Made by a program: the position numbers and the translations under genes
Assembly (NCBI RefSeq): GCF_004310335.1
Contig: NZ_SIRS01000001.1
Location: 785,300-849,299 of the forward strand
Direction of reading: 5' to 3'
DNA length: 64,000 nt
Origin: Hyunsoonleella pacifica
Lineage (GTDB): Bacteria > Bacteroidota > Bacteroidia > Flavobacteriales > Flavobacteriaceae
The notes under the pieces: generated by a model
What the model was told of the DNA's origin: nothing
Databases searched by the model: none
Seen by the model: the letters and a program-made list of their open reading frames with translations, nothing else
Shown here: piece after piece, positions 17,834 to 24,967 of the stretch
Numbering within the stretch: the first letter of the stretch is position 1
Layout of the letters: each line of letters begins with the position of its first letter

Positions 17834-17972
17834 GGTGTACAACGTTTTGTGTATGTTTTAGTTGCGTGGATTAAGCACTAAATTTAGCAAATAATCACTA
17901 AATGGAAAATCCGAGAGGATTTTCCAAAGTAGGCTAGAAGCCAGCAATTGAATATACACGTTGTTGGGTGTA
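17834..17972 (-). repeat. attC-like cassette site 2
   Basis: 139 bp. Outer arms GGTGTACAAC and GTTGGGTGTA belong to different cassettes. Inside, CAACGTTTTGTGTAT pairs imperfectly with ATACACGTTGTTG, then AGTTGCGTGG with CCAGCAATT, leaving extra bases in one arm. The centre is the hairpin GAAAATCC-GAGA-GGATTTTC. This layout recurs in sites 3 to 6. Confidence 0.75.
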
Positions 17973-17976
17973 GTTT

Positions 17977-18276
17977 TTATTCGATTATTCTTCTTTTTAA
18001 GTCCATTCTACCGTGTAAAATCCTAGTGATTTCTATTGGTTCGTTTTCCAAATTCCTGTAAAATATGATATGTCTATTTGCTTTTAGTCCAAATAAATCT
18101 TTTTGAATTCCATCGTAGTTTTTTCCGATTTTAGGATTTTCCGCAATTTCTTTACAAAATTCCATTATTTGAAAGTAATATTTCTCAGCTTGTTTTTCAG
18201 ACCATTTGTCAAACGTGTAGTCCCAAATCTCATTCAAATCCTCAACAGCTTTGTTGGTTAGTTGAAATTTAGCCAT
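17977..18276 (-). CDS. parE: ParE-family toxin (cassette 2)
   Basis: 99 residues with the RelE/ParE fold signature: LTNKAVEDLNEIWDYTFDKWS, AEKYYFQIMEFCKEIAENP, GLKANRHIIFYR and ITRILHGRMDLKRRI. ParE toxins poison DNA gyrase. It overlaps its antitoxin gene by 8 nt. Toxin-antitoxin pairs are known stabilising cargo in integron arrays, which fits the cassette setting. The stop codon lies 4 nt from the site 2 arm. Confidence 0.9.
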   Translation of the reverse strand: MAKFQLTNKAVEDLNEIWDYTFDKWSEKQAEKYYFQIMEFCKEIAENPKIGKNYDGIQKDLFGLKANRHIIFYRNLENEPIEITRILHGRMDLKRRIIE

Positions 18277-18517
18277 TCATTCGTTTTTTAGCTTTCAACT
18301 CTTTTAAGTTTTCTTCCCAGTCAAAGTCATGAGCAATTCCACTGTCAATTCCGTCTTGAATAGCATTTTTAAGAGCTATTATTTTGCTTTCTTCATTTTC
18401 CAAAAGTCGAAGTCCAGCTCTAATTACTTCGCTAACGTTTTTATATCTTCCAGCAGAAACTTGAGTTTGTACGAATTGGTCAAAATAATCTCCTAATGAT
18501 ATTGATGTATTTTTCAT
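18269..18517 (-). CDS. parD: ParD-family antitoxin (cassette 2)
   Basis: 82 residues. The N-terminal ribbon-helix-helix (NTSISLGDYFDQFVQTQVSAGRY, split as ISLGDYFDQFV and SAGRYKNVSEVIRAGLRLLE) is the CC2985/ParD class; the C-terminal tail wraps the toxin. Its own promoter and a palindromic operator lie directly upstream, the only cassette in the array with a clear private promoter. Confidence 0.9.
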   Translation of the reverse strand: MKNTSISLGDYFDQFVQTQVSAGRYKNVSEVIRAGLRLLENEESKIIALKNAIQDGIDSGIAHDFDWEENLKELKAKKRMNG

Positions 18518-18534
18518 TCCGATTGTAATTTATT

Positions 18535-18565
18535 CAAATATACCAATTTTTGGTAAAAACTCAAA
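18535..18565 (-). promoter_or_regulatory. parDE promoter with overlapping operator
   Basis: On the minus strand TTTG (18562-18565) and TATATTTG (18535-18542) are spaced by 19 bp, a full Bacteroidota promoter. The palindrome TACCAATTTTTGGTA at 18541-18555 overlaps the -7 element and fits a ParD autorepression operator. Role of the palindrome is inferred. Confidence 0.75.
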
Positions 18566-18587
18566 ATTTTCGATTCAGCTCGGAAAT

Positions 18588-18723
18588 TACACCCAACGGC
18601 TTCGGCTATGAGTAGTTGCGTAGGTTAGCACTTAACTTTGCAAGTACACACCAAACTGAAAATCCGCAAGGATTTTCAGAAGTAGACGAGAACAAGCAAT
18701 TACTTATAGCCATTGTTGTGTGT
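18588..18723 (-). repeat. attC-like cassette site 3
   Basis: 136 bp. The outer arm TACACCCAAC matches the GTTGGGTGTA of site 2 across cassette 2; the other arm GTTGTGTGT matches ACACACAAC of site 4 across cassette 3. The inner stem is GGCTATGAGTAGTTGC against GCAATTACTTATAGCC, and the central hairpin is GAAAATCC-GCAA-GGATTTTC. Confidence 0.75.
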
Positions 18724-18729
18724 TGCCTT

Positions 18730-19392
18730 TTATATTACAGGTTCTCTATCTAAGTCGCTATATGGATAAACTCCTTTTTCTTTTAATATTTTAAATAATT
18801 CATCACTTCCGTTCTGTCTAGCAAAGCCCATTTCACTTCTAAATAGTTGCATGCAAAGTAAAAGGTGATGTTCTCTATTTCCGATTTTGAATTTCTTTCC
18901 ATCAGGTTCGTATAAGTCAAAAACTAAACAAGTGTTTTCCTCATTCTCTCCATTAGGAACTTCTATTGTCTCTTTTGGATTCAAAACTGCTTGTGAGGAA
19001 TACATTCCAATTGCTGTTAAAAATCCACAAGCTTTTCTTTCTATTAGATTGAATGGTGTTTGAGTTTCCTCACTTTCATTATAGTCATGCTTTGTGAAAG
19101 CAACTAATTCATAAGTTCCTATTCGGTTTTTCTTTGGACCATTTCCGTCTGGATCTAATAATTCCATTGTTGCAAATCCAGTTCCTTTTATGTGGTTCGG
19201 AAAGTAATACATGTCAACTGCTCCTCGAATGGTGAAAGGAATTATAGCGTGTCCAACTAAGTTGTGCATTTTTCCAAGAACATTTTCAAGTCCTTCAGAT
19301 TTTAATTCATAATCTTTTTCATGCTCTTCTTCCGTAAATTCCTTTACAACTGGCGTTTCTTTTTTGCCAAATAGTCTTTTTAAAAATCCCAT
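18730..19392 (-). CDS. Suppressor-of-fused (SUFU) domain protein (cassette 3)
   Basis: 220 residues, cytoplasmic. The domain spans about residues 45-215 with the patterns VDMYYFPNHIKGTGFATMEL, YELVAFTKHDYNES, LNPKETIEVPNGE and the C-terminal LFRSEMGFARQNGS ... GVYPYSDLDREPV that is highly characteristic of bacterial SUFU proteins. Bacterial SUFU proteins often act as immunity proteins near polymorphic toxins; here there is no toxin neighbour, only cassette neighbours. Start ATG 19392 is 30 nt from site 4, and the stop is 6 nt from site 3. Confidence 0.82.
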   Translation of the reverse strand: MGFLKRLFGKKETPVVKEFTEEEHEKDYELKSEGLENVLGKMHNLVGHAIIPFTIRGAVDMYYFPNHIKGTGFATMELLDPDGNGPKKNRIGTYELVAFTKHDYNESEETQTPFNLIERKACGFLTAIGMYSSQAVLNPKETIEVPNGENEENTCLVFDLYEPDGKKFKIGNREHHLLLCMQLFRSEMGFARQNGSDELFKILKEKGVYPYSDLDREPVI

Positions 19393-19422
19393 ATTTTAAT
19401 TTCAGTTCGGTTTTTTTAGGTT

Positions 19423-19561
19423 ACACACAACGGTTTTGGCTATGGTTTCGTTACGGGATGGTACGCGAGTATCATTCCGCCGTAACCATAAATTTAGTAA
19501 AAAGGCTTGAAATTCCGATTAGGAATTTCAGCCGTAATGAACTATAGCCTGTGTTGTGAGC
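19423..19561 (-). repeat. attC-like cassette site 4
   Basis: 139 bp. Inner stem CAACGGTTTTGGCTAT against ATAGCCTGTGTTG and GTTTCGTTACGG against CCGTAATGAAC. The centre differs from the other sites (GAAATTCC-GATTA-GGAATTTC), yet the hairpin is kept, showing that structure rather than sequence is conserved. The distal arm GTTGTGAGC does not match the arm at site 5. Confidence 0.72.
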
Positions 19562-19571
19562 TGGCTTTTAT

Positions 19572-20021
19572 TCACGATAAAATTATTCCGTATAACCATA
19601 AAAGTCCGTAAATATTAGCAACTCCGAATATTATTCCGAAAATCAGCTCTTTATTAATTCGGTAATTTTTCAATTCCGAACTTATTGTTTTTAGATTATG
19701 TACTTTTTCAATTCCAACTTTAGTTTCCGCAATTCTGTCGCCAATTCTGCGTTCAGGACTGAAAATCGTAAAAATCAATTCGAAAGGAATTATTGGTAAA
19801 AAATTCCGCAATGAGCTTTTCCATTCCGTTGCTTTTTGGCTATTCAAGTTTTGTACTTGAATTCCGAAAACTCTTTTTCCGATACTTTTTCCATTAAGGA
19901 AGTCCTTGTTCATTGTTATCGGATAAACTATCATAATTCCGAGAAATAGATTGTCAGTCAATGCTACAATTCCAAATCCGATTAATCCCATAATCAGATA
20001 ATCAACTGCAAATGCCTTTAT
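19572..20021 (-). pseudogene. Cassette 4: RDD-domain membrane protein lacking a normal start
   Basis: The first ATG is at 19991 (139 residues), but the preceding codons read IKAFAVDYLI, the usual N-terminal lead of an RDD domain, beginning at an ATA codon (20019-20021) right after a TGA. The rest is intact: PITMNKDFLNGKSIGKRVFGIQ and RIGDRIAETKVGI are RDD motifs, with about three hydrophobic segments. Either the start codon was lost (ATG to ATA) or the 5' end was trimmed. The same end of this cassette also has the only mismatched inverted arm, so the two facts agree. A shortened protein from 19991 remains possible. Confidence 0.6.
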
Positions 20022-20038
20022 TCAGGACGGGTCAATAT

Positions 20039-20175
20039 TATACACAACGGTCTCGTATAAGAATAGTTGCGTGGTTAAGCAACGAATTTAACTAATACAA
20101 ATCGAATAGAAAATCCGCGAGGATTTTCGTAAGCAGGCTTTTACCAGTAATTAATTTTATACTTTGTTGGGCACA
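20039..20175 (-). repeat. attC-like cassette site 5
   Basis: 137 bp. Inner stem CAACGGTCTCGTATAAGAATAGTTGCGTGG against CCAGTAATTAATTTTATACTTTGTTG (each shown only to indicate the arms; pairs around GTATAA/TTATAC and TTGC/GTAA). Central hairpin GAAAATCC-GCGA-GGATTTTC. The right arm GTTGGGCACA at 20166-20175 is matched exactly by TGTGCCCAAC of site 6. Confidence 0.75.
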
Positions 20176-20176
20176 G

Positions 20177-21145
20177 TTATTTTATTTCAAAAATTTCGAA
20201 CTCAGTCAGTTCATTTATCGATTTAATCATATTTATTAATTCATTATCGGAATCATATTTCTCTAAAACTTTCTTTAGATTCAAAAACGACTGTTTTAAG
20301 TCTTTTATTTCTTTATAATTTGATACCGCTAAATAACCTGATAGGTCATTTTCTAATAATGTATTTATCTCCTTTTTTATTGAAAACTGCTCATTCTGAT
20401 TTAATGACTTCAAGTCAGAAAAAAGATGACTTTTATTTTTATTTACTAACTTTTTTATTTCTCCATAAACTATATTTATATCTTGAGAAACTTCGACTAA
20501 TTTTTCATTTGATTTAAGAAATAATCGTTTCTCAATTTTATCAGTTTTGACTGATTCGTTATATGGATTGTTCATTACAGAATTCACGATGTCAGAATCA
20601 AAATTTTTAGTTTTTAGCACCAGAATACTAAGGTTTCCATTAGATATCGTATCGCCAATTCTTGGAGACATTATAGTTGTAGTATCAATTAGAACATTTA
20701 CATTTTGATTTAAGTTATTGATTGTGAAATTTTCCAATTTTTGTTTATACTGTTCTTTAAATTTTACTTTAATTCCACGTTGTCCAATCATATTAAAATC
20801 TGTATTTATCTTTTCAATCGAGTTTGAATTGAAAAAGATAGAATCCCCTTTTGTAATAGTAAATTGACCTTTTGAGAATATTAAATTATTTAACTTATTT
20901 TCATCTAAAAAAAATGCTAATGTGATTTTTAATTCATTATTCTTTTCAGAAATTGAATATTCTGATAGTTTTAATTTTGAATAGTAGCTTAACCTTTTTT
21001 TTAATTTTTCTTTAAAATCTGTATTGTTTTCTAATAGTTTAACATACAAAATTATTCCTCCATATTCATTAAAAGTCTTTCTCTTTTTATCTGAACAGGA
21101 ATATAGTCCAACTGTAATGATTAATAAAATAATTATTCTTTTCAT
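20177..21145 (-). CDS. Lipoprotein with a SecD periplasmic-head-like region (cassette 5)
   Basis: 322 residues. Signal peptide with lipobox GLYSC (Cys near 17). Residues ~28-180 follow the order of the SecD P1 head: GGIILYVKL, KKRLSYYSKLKLSEYSISE, LIFSKGQFTI, then NVNVLIDTTTIMSPRIGDTI and SNGNLSILV (compare SecD's D-x-V-x-SAP-I and the following I--G---I). The C-terminal ~130 residues are charged helices unlike SecD, and there are no SecD membrane segments. Function unknown; it could be a stand-alone envelope protein derived from the secretion subunit. Gene ends one base from the site 5 arm and starts 22 nt from site 6. Confidence 0.6.
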   Translation of the reverse strand: MKRIIILLIITVGLYSCSDKKRKTFNEYGGIILYVKLLENNTDFKEKLKKRLSYYSKLKLSEYSISEKNNELKITLAFFLDENKLNNLIFSKGQFTITKGDSIFFNSNSIEKINTDFNMIGQRGIKVKFKEQYKQKLENFTINNLNQNVNVLIDTTTIMSPRIGDTISNGNLSILVLKTKNFDSDIVNSVMNNPYNESVKTDKIEKRLFLKSNEKLVEVSQDINIVYGEIKKLVNKNKSHLFSDLKSLNQNEQFSIKKEINTLLENDLSGYLAVSNYKEIKDLKQSFLNLKKVLEKYDSDNELINMIKSINELTEFEIFEIK

Positions 21146-21167
21146 TGTTTTCAGGATGCTCTTTAAT

Positions 21168-21305
21168 TGTGCCCAACGGTAAAGTGTATGATTTCGTTGC
21201 GTGTTTAAGCACTAAAGTTAGCAAATACAAACCGAATAGAAAATCCGCGAGGATTTTCGTAAGTAAGCCTTTACTAGCAATGAATTATACACATTGTTGG
21301 CAGTA
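21168..21305 (-). repeat. attC-like cassette site 6
   Basis: 138 bp. Inner stem GTGTATGATTTCGTTGC against GCAATGAATTATACAC, the same central GAAAATCC-GCGA-GGATTTTC hairpin as site 5. Right arm GTTGGCAGTA (21296-21305) is matched by TACTGCCAAC at 22105-22114. Both outer arms are thus perfect partners of arms in the neighbouring sites. Confidence 0.75.
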
Positions 21306-21309
21306 GTAT

Positions 21310-22086
21310 TTATATTAATCCTAAATCTCGAACTATACTAATAAGATGAACAGAGTTTTGTGCTTTAAAATCAATTTTTAGTTTATTAAGTCGTTTCTCT
21401 ATTGAAGACAGAGAAGAAGGTGATATTCCAGATGATTGCATTTTTTTACTTATCTCGACTGCGCTGTAACCTCGAGCCATTAGAGAAAGTAAATTTGTGT
21501 CATATTCATCTAGTTCAATAATTTCATATTTAGTATTACTTTCTTTATCCTCAAAATGAGGATTAAGCTTTAATTTCAGTAAATCTATTTCATTTCGTAA
21601 TTCCAAATATTCTTTAGTTTTTCTCGATACTTTATCTTGGTTTTCCACCTCCAAAAAAACTGGAACAACTGATTTTAAAGGCGATTTTAAAGTCTCACTT
21701 ATAGATTTAACTATTTCTTTTCTTAAATTCTCTCCCCAATTATGATGTTCCTTATTATATGTAATTACTCTTTGAGCACGTAAATCAAAAGGGACATCGT
21801 CCATTGATTCAGCTATAAAAATTACTGGTTTTTTTGATGCGTGTGCTAATCCAAGTTCATAAAAGACATTTGCATTTTTTTTAGTTAAGTCAGCTACGAT
21901 TAATGTTGAACTCTGTATTAAATTCCATATATCTTTTATAATTGTACTTGGTTTATAGATATTATCTGCTCTAAAAGAATCCAAGTTAGATTCTTCAATC
22001 GCAGGCTTGTAAATGTTTTCGTAATATTCGTCAAAATAACCTCCAAAAGGCATTATTACGAAACAAATTTCTTTGTCATTTTCCAA
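21310..22086 (-). CDS. TIR-like/deoxyribosyltransferase-fold protein with LuxR-like HTH (cassette 6)
   Basis: 258 residues, soluble. Residues ~5-115 have the nucleoside 2-deoxyribosyltransferase/TIR-like fold: CFVIMPFG, YKPAIEESNLDSFRADNIY, STLIVADLTKKNANVFYELG and AHASKKPVIFI; the Glu of YELG is the expected catalytic acid that attacks N-glycosidic bonds in this fold. Residues ~190-258 resemble a LuxR-type helix-turn-helix (LLSLMARGYSAVEISKKMQ ... SIEKRLNKLKIDFKAQN ... IVRDLGLI). Related N-terminal domains occur in antiphage effectors that destroy NAD or nucleotides. The fusion suggests a sensor-regulator or defence gene. It is the first cassette next to the attI-like region, so by integron logic the youngest. 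Confidence 0.72.
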   Translation of the reverse strand: MENDKEICFVIMPFGGYFDEYYENIYKPAIEESNLDSFRADNIYKPSTIIKDIWNLIQSSTLIVADLTKKNANVFYELGLAHASKKPVIFIAESMDDVPFDLRAQRVITYNKEHHNWGENLRKEIVKSISETLKSPLKSVVPVFLEVENQDKVSRKTKEYLELRNEIDLLKLKLNPHFEDKESNTKYEIIELDEYDTNLLSLMARGYSAVEISKKMQSSGISPSSLSSIEKRLNKLKIDFKAQNSVHLISIVRDLGLI

Positions 22087-22104
22087 ATTCGTGATTTTTT
22101 ATAT

Positions 22105-22176
22105 TACTGCCAACTTGTTTATATGCGGAACTTTATTCTTTATATACAGCCAAATTGGTTGGCTATACGGAACTTT
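22105..22176 (-). other. attI-like region at the head of the cassette array
   Basis: Contains the inner arm TACTGCCAAC of cassette 6, then two direct copies of CGGAACTTT (inside 22120-22134 and 22164-22176) flanking the inverted repeat AGCCAA-N5-TTGGCT (22148-22164). It lacks the long attC-like body of the other sites. Paired direct repeats around a simple core, next to the recombinase gene, resemble integron attI sites. This role is inferred. Confidence 0.5.
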
Positions 22177-22250
22177 TGACTTTTTTTATACCTTTTAGAC
22201 TTTACTATAAAAGAATGAAAATTCTGATGTTTGTGCAATGTCGCCATTTT

Positions 22251-23344
22251 TTAAATTTTATCAAACGGATTTTTGATTTTTCTAATACTAGTTTCTGATA
22301 CATGTGTGTAAATCATAGTAGTTTTTGGGCTATTATGGCCTAATAATTCTTGAATATATCTAATATCTGTACCGTTTTCTAAAAGATGAGTAGCAAAACT
22401 GTGTCTTAGGCTATGCAACGTAATACGTTTTTTTAGACCTATTTTCTCTGTTGCTTTTTTTAAAATTTTTTGGGCTGCACTACTACTATATTTTTGCTTA
22501 TTTTGTCCTTCAAACAAATAATGCTCTGGTTTGTAGGTTTTATAATATGCTCTTAAAAGCTCAAGAAATGCTGTAGATAGCAAGGTATATCTATCTTTTT
22601 TGCCTTTAGCATTCTTTTACTGTCTATATCTGTAACTTTTATGTTGATGGCTTCTCCTAATTCTTAAACCAGCAGAATAAATTAAGCTTAAAAGCGTTTT
22701 GTGTTTTAAATTTGTAATACTGTCTAAAAGATGTTTTACTTCTTCCAAACTCAATACGGTTGGCAATCGCTTTTCTTTTTTTGGGCGTTTTATATTAAGT
22801 TGGTTAATATCTATACTTTTATAATCTAAATATTTCTTTATACCATTGATGCATTGATTTTGGTAGGATACCGATTTATTTGCCTTAACAATAAAATAGT
22901 AATTAAAAGATTCTATCAACCTTGCAGAATAATGACTTACGTTTTTTAGTGTGCTATACCTTATAAAAAAAGCCGTAACTTCTGTATAGGCGTTTACTGT
23001 GTTAATACTAAATCTTTTTTGTTGCAGCCATTTTTTAAATCTAGCAATATCTTTTTTTTGATACTCTGAAAGTGGGGTAGTTTTATTTGAAGAGACTTAG
23101 CTTTTATATGTTTAGGTACTTTCAATTCCTTATAATCTACAAACCAATTTTTTAATCTTAGATGTTGGTATACTTGTTGTTTATTTTCTGTTGTAAATAG
23201 AATATAAAATGTTTTATGTGTTTGGCTCCATTTCACTTCAGGTAGCTTTTTTAGATGAGACCTTATTTCATCATCATAGTTAAAAGAAATCGCAATCTGG
23301 AGTGCGTTTTTATAGTTGAGAGGCGTGAGTTTTATTCTTTTCAT
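22251..23344 (-). pseudogene. Broken tyrosine recombinase gene beside the cassette array
   Basis: Three minus-strand frames together reconstruct one recombinase of roughly 365 residues: an unusual ~100-residue N-terminal domain (MKRIKLTPLNYKNALQ...), a SAM-like core-binding domain (SEYQKKDIARFKKWLQQ, RLIESFNYYF), and a catalytic domain with [24 protein letters not shown] and MIYTHV, ending IKNPFDKI. Lesions: a frameshift near 23095, a one-base insertion near 22659 (ATT-A-GGAGAAGCC), and a short deletion near 22605. The catalytic R, HxxR, H and Y are all still readable. No IntI-specific insertion is seen before the HxxR box, so it is Xer-like. Same strand as the cassettes, ending 75 nt from the attI-like region. 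Confidence 0.82.
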
Positions 23345-23391
23345 AGACACACATTATGTATAAATATATGTAATATAGAAATGTTTTACTA

Positions 23392-23490
23392 CAAAATCCA
23401 AAGATAAAATTATGCAATACTGTTTTTGGTTAGCATTAGTAAGAATTATAAAAAAACAAGAAAACTTTATAATTTTATCTTTGGATTTTG
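23392..23490. repeat. 99-bp element with perfect 22-bp terminal inverted repeats
   Basis: Bases 23392-23413 (starting CAAAATCCAAAGAT) are repeated exactly in inverted orientation at 23469-23490, with a 55 bp AT-rich centre. No clear target duplication flanks it. It sits upstream of the broken recombinase gene. Candidate MITE, relic insertion, or long hairpin RNA. Confidence 0.65.
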
Positions 23491-23584
23491 AATTAAAATG
23501 AAGTCATTTTTTTGAAGTGTATGAATTTATTAAAGTCTCAAACCATTAAAAGAATAGCTTTCTTAGGCTCATTAAAACAAAAGC

Positions 23585-24889
23585 CTAATATAAAGCAGCC
23601 TTGTAAGTTTTTAAACAACGTTCTCTAGCAAATTTATGGTCTACAATAGGTTGTGGGTAAGTAAGTTCTTGAAAATCTGGTATCCATGTTGTAATGTATT
23701 CTAAGTTTTTATCAAACTTTTGTATTTGTGTAGTAGGGTTAAAAATTCTAAAATATGGTGCTGCATCTACACCAGATCCGGCTACCCACTGCCAGTTACC
23801 AATATTACTGGCCATCTCGTAATCGTGTAATTTTTCTGCAAAATAGGCTTCGCCCCAACGCCAATCAATAAGCAAATGTTTACATAAAAAACTTCCTACT
23901 AACATACGCACACGGTTATGCATAAATCCAGTTTTATTTAACTGGCGCATACCAGCATCAACTAGAGGATAACCAGTTTTACCCGCACACCAAGCTTTAA
24001 ATTCTTCTTCGTTATTGCGCCATTGTATGCGATCATATTTTGACTTAAAACTAGTATTTGCTGTATGAGGAAAATGCCATAAGATTTGCATAAAAAATTC
24101 ACGCCAGATTAATTCTTGCCAGAATATTTCATTTTTCTCTGCAACTGCTTTTTTTACCATTTTGCGTACACTTACAGTACCAAAACGTAAATGCGGCCCT
24201 AATCTAGAAGTTGCATCTTTAGCAGGGAAATTGCGTGTATCTTCATATTCTTGAATAAGAGTTGATGTTACGGTGTAAGGCTTAATATTTTGGTTAGAAG
24301 TTTTAAACCCAATATCAGATAAGCTTAAGTTAGGTAGTTGAGCCAATTTAACCAGATTTTTCAAATAAGATGCTGTATCATATATTTCTAAATTATGAGA
24401 TTTAAATTTAGCTTTCCAAGTTTTCATGTAGGGTGTATAAACTACATAGGGATTACCATCTCCTTTTACCACCTCGTCTTTTTCAAAAATTACTTGGTCT
24501 TTGTATGTTTTAAATATAATACTATGCGTTGTTAAAAAATCTTTTACGTTGTTATCACGCCCCATAGCATAAGGTTCATAATCGTGATTAGTATAAACGG
24601 TTTTTATATTAAAAGCTTCAATTAATTTTTTGTAGATATCTATTGGCTTTCCGTAATAAATAGCAATACTACTACCATATTTAGATTGTAATGTATTGCG
24701 CATTTCTTGGAGTGTGTTATGTATAAACGTAACGCGAGCATCATTTTTAGGCAATTTATCTAAAATTTCAGTGTCAAAAATAAAAATAGGCAATACGGGA
24801 TATTCTCCTTTTAAAGCTTCATAAAATCCTTTATTGTCATCTAATCTTAAATCTCGTCTAAACCAAAAAATGGATATGGATTCCTTCAT
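23585..24889 (-). CDS. Class I cryptochrome/photolyase family protein (CPD photolyase type)
   Basis: 434 residues. N-terminal antenna-binding Rossmann domain (ISIFWFRRDLRLDDNKG, near residues 5-20) and C-terminal FAD domain (WQELIWREFFMQI, TGYPLVDAGMRQL, TGFMHNRVRMLVGSFL, DWRWGEAYFAEKLHDYEMAS, GNWQWVAGSG). The Asn in the EMASNIGNWQW segment and the Trp-rich run fit flavin reduction by the Trp chain. The sequence is the classical class I CPD photolyase type rather than DASH. Repairs cyclobutane dimers with blue light. Last gene of the light/stress block, preceded by a SRPBCC gene. Confidence 0.88.
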   Translation of the reverse strand: MKESISIFWFRRDLRLDDNKGFYEALKGEYPVLPIFIFDTEILDKLPKNDARVTFIHNTLQEMRNTLQSKYGSSIAIYYGKPIDIYKKLIEAFNIKTVYTNHDYEPYAMGRDNNVKDFLTTHSIIFKTYKDQVIFEKDEVVKGDGNPYVVYTPYMKTWKAKFKSHNLEIYDTASYLKNLVKLAQLPNLSLSDIGFKTSNQNIKPYTVTSTLIQEYEDTRNFPAKDATSRLGPHLRFGTVSVRKMVKKAVAEKNEIFWQELIWREFFMQILWHFPHTANTSFKSKYDRIQWRNNEEEFKAWCAGKTGYPLVDAGMRQLNKTGFMHNRVRMLVGSFLCKHLLIDWRWGEAYFAEKLHDYEMASNIGNWQWVAGSGVDAAPYFRIFNPTTQIQKFDKNLEYITTWIPDFQELTYPQPIVDHKFARERCLKTYKAALY

Positions 24890-24967
24890 TTGTACTAATG
24901 CCGTTTGTACTTAACTTAATTAGGTTTAAAGCCTAAAATAAATTCAAATTAATATTTTTGTTTTACT

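Noticed and set aside
17060..22120. The repeated sites as a CRISPR array
   Set aside because: Repeats are ~135-140 bp, spaced by 400-970 bp of coding DNA, and differ in sequence while keeping a fold. No cas genes.
22251..23344. Three separate genes (118, 100 and 110 residues) in the recombinase region
   Set aside because: The pieces join into one recombinase across three frames with clean family motifs over each junction, so they are fragments of one broken gene.
22251..23344. Calling the recombinase an integron integrase IntI
   Set aside because: The IntI-specific insertion before the HxxR box is not seen, an extra N-terminal domain is present, and it is not divergent from the cassettes. 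Only integron-like is supported.
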